Shown here one piece after another: positions 57,397-64,000 of a stretch of DNA of 64,000 bases. A program made the position numbers and the translations under genes. Every line of letters begins with the position of its first letter. The first letter of the stretch is position 1. Origin of the DNA: Alopecurus myosuroides (Eukaryota > Streptophyta > Magnoliopsida > Poales > Poaceae); the NCBI GenBank assembly GCA_028641055.1, contig CM054057.1:400566541-400630540 (forward strand), written 5' to 3'. Below the pieces are notes generated by a model. It had not been told where the DNA came from and ran no database searches. It worked only from the letters and a program-made list of their open reading frames with translations.

Positions 57397-59087
57397 CTAC
57401 AACAGTTTTATGTTTTTTCTTCTTTTTCTTCTTAGTATTAATAACATTATCATTAGTTTGCTGAGAATCTTGTTCAATTCTTTTAGGATGTCCCTCAGGA
57501 TATAAAGATCTTGTGTAGCAATACCACTTCTAGTTCTTATTTCATAAGCATGTTTTTCTTTAGAAGCATTAACTAGCAAATCTTTTTGCACTTTAGCAAG
57601 TTGATCTATTTGAGTTTGAACCATTTGAAAATGTTTAACAAGCATTTTAACATCATTAAAGGTTCTTTAATAATACCATGCAAATTATCAATAGCTCTAG
57701 AGTTTTACATTAGGTGGTTTTTCACTCTCATACTGAAATTATCTTGCTTAATAACATAATTATCAAATTCATCTAAAACATTGACCAGGAGGTTTATTAT
57801 AGGGAATGTCTCTACTATCAAAATATTGGAGAGAGTGTACCTCAATAGTGGATGAGTGAGGGATTGTCTTACATAATTCTTCTATAGGTGGAAGATTCTT
57901 CACATCTTCAGATTTAATGCCCCTCTCTTTAAGAGATTTCTTGGCTTCTCTCGTCACTTCATCATTTAATTCAATCATTCCCCTCTTCTTGGGTGTTGGT
58001 GTTGGTGTTGATACTGGGTTAGGAGTCGGCTCAGGCTCAGCCATAGTCCAATCATCATGATTTTGGCTTATTTTAGCCATTAATTCCTCAGCTACTTCTG
58101 GAGTTCTTTGCCTGAAAACACAACCAGCACAACTATCCAGGTATGTCCTAGATTCAACAGTTATTCCATTATAGAATATATCAAGAAGTTTATTATCTTC
58201 TAGCTTATGTCCAGGTGTAGCCCTAACTAAAGAACAGAACTTGCCCAAGATACAAGCAATTTCTCTTCTTTTAGTTGCATGAAATTAAATATATTTTGTA
58301 GAGCAGCATATTGAGCACTAGCAGGAAAATATTTTTGAAATAAAACATTAACCAAACCAATAGGACTATCAATAGATCCCGAAGACTAATTATTGAACCA
58401 AGTTTTAGCTTCATCTTTTAATGAGAAAGGGAATATTTTAGTAACAAAATAGCTACGTTTCTTAATATCATCAGAGAACAAACTACTCAGAGAGGAGAGC
58501 TCATTCATATGTTTCATAGCACTTTCATTTTCAGTACCACAAAAAGGTTCTTTCTCAACAATAGATATATAAGATAAATCAAGAGAGAAATCATAATCCT
58601 TATCCCTAATATTAATGGGAGAAGTGGCAAACTTAGCATCAGGAGATAATTTATATTTATCAACACGAGTTTCAATAAGACGTATATCTTTATCCTTCAT
58701 AGCATATATTTCATCAATAAGATCATCATTAAGATCAATATAGGAATCATCAAAATCATCACTAGGATTCTCTATAAGCTCAGGTGAAACAGCAAGAGTA
58801 ACAGGATTTTTATCAGGAGTTTCAGTGTTTGCAATATTTTTAGCTTTAGCAATAGTAGCATCTAAGAAAGGACCAAGAGAACCACTCTCATCAAGAACAG
58901 TAGAAGCATCATCAAAAGTATCAGAAGTATTTTCAGATTCAACAGAAGTAGCATGTGTAGCATGTGGTGGTGTAATCAACTTACTCATAACAGACGGTGA
59001 ATCAAGAGCAACAGAGGTGTTCAGAGTTGTGCCTCTTCTTGTAGTGGATGGTAATATAGGAAACTTTCCATCACGAGTCTTACCCAT
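57397..59087 (-). pseudogene. gag of the Athila-like element, several breaks
   Basis: Starts MGKTRDGKFPIL at 59087, 59 bp after the primer site. The first frame (59087-58386, 233 codons) is acidic and serine/aspartate-rich, then enters the gag domain (FPFSLKDEAKTWF) and stops there. The domain continues in another frame (58248-57769) with FCSLVRATPGHKL and LLDIFYNGIT. A third piece (57645-57397) holds MLVKHFQMVQTQIDQL and HAYEIRTRSG, the usual Athila gag tail. Stops and shifts at ~58386, ~58250 and ~57770 make it non-functional. Confidence 0.87.
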
Positions 59088-59145
59088 GATGAATGATGGC
59101 AGTAGATAATAATACTCTCCGGTGAGCTCGCAAATAAATCTATGC

Positions 59146-59163
59146 TCCCCGGCAACGGTGCCA
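59146..59163 (-). other. Primer-binding site, tRNA-Asp type
   Basis: Minus-strand tggcaccgttgccgggga begins 11 bases inside the 5' LTR end at 59175. It differs by one base from the Athila-typical tggcgccgttgccgggga, complementary to tRNA-Asp. Confidence 0.9.
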
Positions 59164-59174
59164 AAAAATAGTCT

Positions 59175-60542
59175 TGATGACCCACAAGTATAGGGGATCG
59201 CAACAGTCTTCGAGGGAAGTAAAACCCAAATTTATTGATTCGACACAAGGGGAGCCAAAGAATATTTGTGATCCTTAACAAGTGAGTTGTCAATTCACCT
59301 GCACCTGAAAGTACTTTTGTTCGAAGTGGTTTATGAGTAGCAACAGTTTTATAGTAGCAACAGTAGTGAAATAATAGCAGCTGTTGGATGAAAACAGTAG
59401 CAGTAGTGTTTGAAGTAAACAGTGGGATGAAATACTGTAGGCATAGGGATGGATGAAAGGGCATTGCATGGATAAGATAGTTCATATAATGATCAAGTCA
59501 TGGGCATTGCAGATAAATATGATAAAGCATCCAAGCGCTAAGTAACCATAGGCATGTGTTTCGTAAATAGTCATATGTGCTCGCAATGAGAACTTGCACA
59601 ACATCTTTTGTCCTGCCAGACCGTTTTCTGCAGGGCCTCAAGGGAACTACTGGTAATTAAGGTGTTCCTTTTAATAGAACACCGGAGCAAAGCATTAACA
59701 CTCCATGAACACATGTGCTCCTCACATCACAGCCATCCCCTCCGGTTGTCCCAATTTCTGTCACTTCGGGGCCTCGGGTTCCGGACAACAATATGTGCAA
59801 ACAACTTGCAGGTATGATCAAGAAACAATAATTATCATCGTGATTCAATAACATGTTCAGATATGAGATCATGGCACTCGGGCCCAAAGTGGCAAGCATT
59901 AAGCATAACAAGTTGCAACAATGTCAATAGCACTAATAGAGGATACTAGGCACTATGCCCTAACAATCACGACATTACCATCCCCTTCAGCCTAAAGCGG
60001 GGGAATTACTCACACATGGAAGGGGGAAACATGGATGGTCGATGGAGAGGCGTTGGTGATGACGATGGCGATGATCTCCTCCACTTCCCCATCCCAGCAG
60101 GGTGCCAGAACAGGAACTTCTGATCCCCGAATCGAGGTTCGGGGTGGCGGCGGAGCTATGGACATTTTTTCCGGAAAACAATCGAACCCCCTCGTGTTTT
60201 AGGGTTGAAGACTATTTGTAGTCGAAAGGGTAGTCCGAGGGGGGCTCTGGGTGCCCCACGCCCTATGTTGTCGCGGCAAAGGGGGGGCGCCAGGTGGTGC
60301 GGCCACCCTGTGGCTCTTCTCTTGGCCCCCTTGTGGCTCTCGGGGTCTTCCGGTGTGAAAACACCAATGGGGTATTTTCTGGGCAATTTCCCGAAAGTTG
60401 ATTTTTCTGCACAAAAACAAGACACCAAAGTAATTCTGCTAAAAACTGCGTTAGTCCTTGTTAGTTGCATTCAAAACACACAAGTTTAGATGAAAACAAT
60501 AAGAAAAGTGTTCAGAAAAGGAGATACGTTTTCGACGTATTA
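59175..60542 (-). repeat. 5' LTR of the Athila-like element
   Basis: 1368 bp. The outer terminus reads ...cgtatta on the plus strand where the other LTR reads cgtatca. The first two bases on the minus strand are therefore TA instead of TG, a mutation at an end normally required for integration. It is immediately followed by the acgag duplication and host exon. Confidence 0.95.
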
Positions 60543-60832
60543 ACGAGGATGATAGTGAAGTTGTCATGCTGAAGAGTGGAAAGCATACTTTCTCAAAGAA
60601 GGCCCATGTGGAATCAAGTCTTTCAAAGTATGAGCCAGAACCGCAGCTTGATGTCAATGTGTGCATAACAATTGCTGATATGAGGATGGCGAAAGTAGAA
60701 TCCGAGCAACAGAGGCTCAAGTTTGTAGTTGATATGGAAGACATTCGGAAGCAACAAGCTGTGCTAAAGAAATCTCAACTAGAAGGAGTTGCGCTACTTG
60801 AGATGCTAGCTGAGCAGATGCGTGGTCCATGA

Positions 60833-61439
60833 AAATGTGGTTCTGTAGGTTTGATATTCCGGGAAAAAAACTAAGTATTTGATGCCTGTTATGTGGTTTT
60901 CTTTTCTGCATGTGTGCAATTGGCAATTATAACGATGATATAACCACCCAAATAGCACCAAAACCGACATCGTAGTAACGTAACGTAAAAGTCCGTCAAG
61001 GCAAATACCGACCCGTGGCGATGTATGCCCAGCCCATGTGTCCTACTATGAGTGGGCGATTGGACGATGACATCACCCAAATCCGAGACGGAAAAAAAAC
61101 GTCATGGAAAAGACGTTGCGTGGCACCATTTGGTTGGTGCACGTGCCACGAGTTTAGCGACGGAAAAAACGTCGTTGGTAGCCCGCGACGAGTAGATTTC
61201 CTCCCAGAAGAAGGCGACGTGACGCTATTTTGTTTCCATATGGCGTATTTTGATTTTTCCACATGCTTTCGCCTGATTGGTCGAGAATCGCAACGGAACA
61301 AAACATCGCTGGGTAGCCCGGGACGAACAGATTTCGTCCCAGAAGAAGGCAACGTGGCACCATTTTGTTTCCATGTGGCGTATTTCGATTGGTCCAGACT
61401 CGTGACGTAAAAAAACGTTCCCACGTTTGCCATGTCAGC
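60833..61439. other. 3' flank of the host gene and a ~133-bp direct duplication
   Basis: After the stop at 60832 there is ~120 bp of 3'-UTR-like sequence. From ~61159 a segment with agcccgcgacga and cagaagaaggcgacgtg is repeated at ~61291 as agcccgggacga and cagaagaaggcaacgtg. The duplication keeps frames open on both strands (61015-61410 plus, 60996-61433 minus), but neither resembles a known protein. It may be part of a non-autonomous DNA transposon; I could not identify terminal repeats. Confidence 0.5.
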
Positions 61440-61733
61440 TGAGTATGATAACGACCGTTAGAACCTCGTTTGCCACGTGTCGCCTCATAGCGGTGAAATA
61501 AAAACATTAATGCTTATTGGGCCTAGTCAGGACGGCCCAATTGGTGGCAACAATTTGATGAACGTTGGGGATAGCCGTGACGGTTTTAGGTTCATATAAA
61601 CGTCGCAGACTCGTCCCCGACAGTCGATCTGATACGTTTTCATTCCGTCGTGCAAAACGTACCGGATTGCCCTTAGCGATGGTTTGGATCCCATCCGCAA
61701 CGTTATTGAAACGTCCCAGACCGCGCGGAATTC
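61440..61733 (+). promoter_or_regulatory. Possible orphan plant promoter
   Basis: Clusters motifs common in plant promoters: a G-box/ABRE core gccacgtgtc (61472-61481), paired site-II-like tgggcc and ggcccaa (~61518-61541), and a TATA-like catataaacg (~61592-61601). The downstream transcript region is cut off at ~61734 by an Athila remnant. Motif-based only; chance occurrence cannot be excluded. Confidence 0.3.
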
Positions 61734-62294
61734 GGTAGTGATTTAACCGCCACTCCAAAGTAAATTGCTCATGTGTTACCTTTAAAACTTTGAAAAGTTA
61801 CTCATGTTTTGTGCTCCTGTTTTAGCTCATGAGGACGTAAATAGAGAATTTTTATCTCACTTGTTGATTGGACTTTCACAACCTGGACTAGTAGATTCAT
61901 CCGATTATCCAATTGATAGAAGAACTGGCAGCGGGGTGCCCAACCCCTAACTTAATACAACAAATTCTCTTCACTATTTTTGCCCGTGATTTATCAGTCA
62001 AAGCATAATTGTGTATAAAAAAGATAAAGAGGGATGACGTTCTACCCATATGCGTCCTTCTATGGGAGCCGCTCTTGTGAAGTCTAGTTGGCTTGTGACG
62101 TACTATATTTTCTGTTTACCATTCGTTGATATAAGCATACACACCTCTCTAATTTTTTTTTTCAATACCTCTATTTAACAAAATAAAAAGCTCTAGCACA
62201 TGAGTGATCCCTGCTTCCCTCTGCGAAGGATCTTTCTTTTACTTTTATGTTGAATCTCCATCTTCTAACTTTATGCAAAGTTGAGAGAGCATAG
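61734..62294 (+). mobile_element. Remnant of an Athila-like element (3' non-coding part)
   Basis: Plus-strand counterpart of 52790-53290 in the element at 50929-60542. Shared blocks include cactccaaagtaaattgc, tcatgaggacgtaaatag and cacatgagtgatcc. It stops at gcatag where a new LTR begins; the polypurine tract and LTR of this copy are missing. No gene is present. Confidence 0.85.
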
Positions 62295-63660
62295 TGATGC
62301 ACCCAAAATGCATCTACTTTTCCAAGCACTTTGCATCGTATTTCTCTCCGGAGTCCCCCCATAATTGAATAAATCTGCAGAATCTGGCGCTGTTTTTAGC
62401 AAAAGTCTTCTTTCCGTCTATTTTCGCAGGACTTTTCACAGGGGACGAAAACCACGTAACTTTTTATGGAAAAGAAGGGGAATGAGCACCAGATGGGGCC
62501 GAGGGGCCACCCGAGGGCCAAAAGGGGGCCCCACACGCGGCCAGATTCCTTGGCCGCGTGGGGTCACCCCTTTTGGGCCCAGATGGCCCACTCCGGCTAG
62601 GTCTTCGACGTACCCCTCCATATATACGAGAAACTGACGGGTTTTAAAGAGGAGGGCTGTTCGCGAAACGGAGCGCCGCCACCACCACGATCTTCGATTT
62701 CGGAGTCAGATTGATCCGGGATTTCATCCCCGGAGGTGGAATTCGAGGGGCTTCGTCACCATCATCATCACCACCATCATCTACATAAACCATGAGCTCC
62801 ATCACCCCCTCCATGTGTGAGTAGTTGCTGTAGGCATGTGAGGTGTGAGGGGTTTTGGATGAGATTGATCATGTAATTGCTACCCGGTATGCGGGATCTA
62901 GGGGTTTGTCTTGAGAATTCTTATGTCTTATGTTGATGCACTATTGCTAGGCTTAATGCTTGTTACTAGGGCCCAAGTGGCATGATTTCAGTACTGAACT
63001 TACATTGCTACATCATATATTTGAGTTTGGTATCTATCTGCAATGTGTATTACCTGCTATTATGTTGAACCTGCGAACCCTAAAGTGACAGCTAGGGAAA
63101 ACAAGGGGGGTATGTTCTAGTTTGAGGATTATGTGTGTTCATGGAGTGTTAATGTGTTGGTCCGGGCTATTCGAAAGGGTAGACCTTAATTACCTGTAGT
63201 TCCAAATTGGCCCCGGTGAAATGGGCAGGTAGGACAATAGGCTTTGTGCAGATTCTCTTGGTTAGTACGCACAAAAATTTACGGAACACACACCTACATA
63301 AAACTGAGATAGAGAAAGGCCCCGCTGCTAGCAAAACATTATTACATGATCAATCTTATCCGTGCAACACCCCGATGTCACCTCATGCCTGCGTTTTAGT
63401 CTCTGGTTTACTTTCACTCTTTTCCGGTGAAAACTGGGAAACACTTGCTCTCCATTTACTTTCTGTTTGTTTACTTTCACTGCATTATTACACTCACCAC
63501 TCTCGCTACAAGTTTTTTGATACACAGGTGTGGTTGGGAGTGACGTCCCAATTGCTAAAGTCTCACCGGTATTCTTTTGTTCCCACTGAGTCGAACTACA
63601 AATTTGGGTAATACTTCCCATCGAAGACTACGATTGATCTCCTGCACTTGGGAGCCATCA
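62295..63660 (+). repeat. 5' LTR of a second Athila-like element
   Basis: 1366 bp from tgatgcacccaaaatg to ggagccatca. The start aligns with tgatacgtcgaaaacg of the 50929-60542 element. The primer site follows 11 bases later, so this is a 5' LTR in plus orientation. The presumed duplication is catag (62290-62294); its partner lies outside the window. Open frames at 62365-62637 and 63207-63611 lack domains. Confidence 0.87.
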
Positions 63661-63671
63661 AGACTGTTTTC

Positions 63672-63689
63672 TGGCGCCGTTGCCGGGGA
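63672..63689 (+). other. Primer-binding site, tRNA-Asp type
   Basis: tggcgccgttgccgggga, the exact Athila-type sequence, lies 11 bases after the LTR end. Confidence 0.93.
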
Positions 63690-63752
63690 GCCTAGCTTTA
63701 TTGGTAAGACCACTTGTTATTGTCTACTTGCTGCACTTTCTTGTTCCCTACA

Positions 63753-64000
63753 ATGGGAAAGGGAAAGGACACTTCGAAGGAGGTAATGCGTTCGACTACT
63801 CGTTCTGGTAATGATTTGCCTAGTAGACCAAAATTTTCACCTAATATTGTTTCTACTGTGGCTGCTAAGAAAAAGAAAGGAATAGCTGGTAAATCACCAT
63901 TGTCAAAAATGTCTACTAGTACATCTAATGATCAAACACTTGATAATGTAGACAAAGAACTAGCTTCTGAAATTCCTGAAACTATTGAAACACCTGAGGC
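63753..64000 (+). CDS. gag start of the second Athila-like element (partial)
   Basis: ATG at 63753 opens a frame that runs to the window edge without a stop (~82 codons). It begins MGKGKDTSKEVMRSTTRSG, similar in layout to the start of gag at 59087 (MGKTRDGK, then STTRRG). Visible residues are lysine/serine/threonine-rich and turn acidic, as expected for the variable N terminus before the gag domain. The 63-bp spacing from primer site to ATG matches the other copy. Whether the gene is intact cannot be judged here. Confidence 0.8.
   Translation, partial: MGKGKDTSKEVMRSTTRSGNDLPSRPKFSPNIVSTVAAKKKKGIAGKSPLSKMSTSTSNDQTLDNVDKELASEIPETIETPE

Larger units (their letters stand above)
50929..60542 (-). 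mobile_element. Non-autonomous Athila-like (Ty3/gypsy) element
   Basis: LTRs at 50929-52324 and 59175-60542, target duplication acgag (50924-50928 and 60543-60547), primer site for tRNA-Asp (59146-59163) and polypurine tract (52325-52337). Minus-strand order: gag (broken), protease (broken), ~1 kb without coding, an open ORF-1-like gene, ~2 kb non-coding with an A/G-rich stretch, polypurine tract. Reverse transcriptase, RNase H and integrase are absent, so it must have relied on another element. The LTR starts tgatacgtcg, as in Triticeae Athila-lineage families of the Sabrina/WHAM kind; the exact family is not assigned. Confidence 0.93.
50068..60832 (+). pseudogene. Hypothetical grass gene, last exon split by a retrotransposon
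   Basis: Not recognised as a named gene. Exon A (~50075-50315; an alternative start is ATG 50068) encodes an acidic, charged segment with EEERARTIMANNAKVHELG, a lysine patch (PPKKTKKQ) and an acidic run (YDVEEESDATE). A 567-bp intron (50316-50882) is proposed from gtaggt to gcaag because it keeps the frame. Exon B begins KKRVMSRSASEVEDE, is cut at 50928 by the element at 50929-60542, and resumes in the same frame at 60548 (DDSEVVML). It ends MLAEQMRGP at the stop 60830-60832. The last ~45 residues (VESEQQRLKFVVDMEDIRKQQ) look like a coiled coil. Removing the element and one acgag copy leaves an open frame, so the disruption appears recent relative to coding decay. Function is unknown; nuclear location is only a guess from the basic patches. 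Confidence 0.6.

Noticed and set aside
61015..61433. Open frames of 131 and 145 codons on opposite strands
   Set aside because: Both arise from the same ~133-bp direct duplication and neither resembles a protein.
62365..62637. 90-codon frame in the second Athila LTR
   Set aside because: Low-complexity glycine/arginine/proline-rich stretch in an LTR with the opposite strand also open.

Overview
This window looks like repeat-rich intergenic DNA from a large grass genome, most likely Triticeae (wheat, barley, rye or a relative). That assignment is inference. It rests on nested multi-kilobase Ty3/gypsy LTR elements (Tekay/Del-like chromoviruses and Athila-like elements), perfect 5-bp target duplications, GC-rich islands inside otherwise AT-rich LTRs, and only one recognisable host gene (broken) in 64 kb. 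There is no bacterial signature.

Layout. (1) 1-25825 was once a single tandem array of ~360-bp monomers; about 21 monomers remain in three blocks (1916-6089, 13535-13696, 22876-25825). The array has been split by a plus-strand LTR ending at 1915, a minus-strand chromovirus at 6090-13534 (duplication gccta), and a plus-strand element at 13697-22875 (duplication gtatg) with 4.35-kb LTRs and an interior of only 476 bp. (2) 25826-49056 begins with a plus-strand LTR joined tail-to-tail, through 32 bp of templated filler, to a minus-strand chromovirus (29060-49056). That element carries two further nested solo LTRs: 30341-34930 (duplication gatac) in its 3' LTR and 40892-45349 (duplication atgac) in its gag gene. 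(3) 49057-60832 holds the only host-type gene fragment. Its last exon is split, in frame, by a minus-strand Athila-like element at 50929-60542 (duplication acgag) that lacks reverse transcriptase and integrase but keeps an open 363-codon downstream ORF. (4) 60833-61733 is non-LTR DNA with a ~133-bp duplication and promoter-like motifs. (5) 61734-64000 is an Athila remnant invaded by a second Athila-like element, of which the 5' LTR, tRNA-Asp-type primer site and gag start are visible.

How the parts relate. The elements are selfish and do not form a pathway. The most unusual products are: a 545-codon integrase-chromodomain frame with all catalytic residues, placed directly behind a truncated LTR; an element with giant LTRs and almost no interior; a dyad-symmetric LTR module whose symmetry survives by paired substitutions across LTR families; tRNA-like A-box/B-box modules inside two LTR types; and a satellite array with five-monomer and three-monomer higher-order periods. 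All family assignments come from reading motifs by eye; no database search was run.
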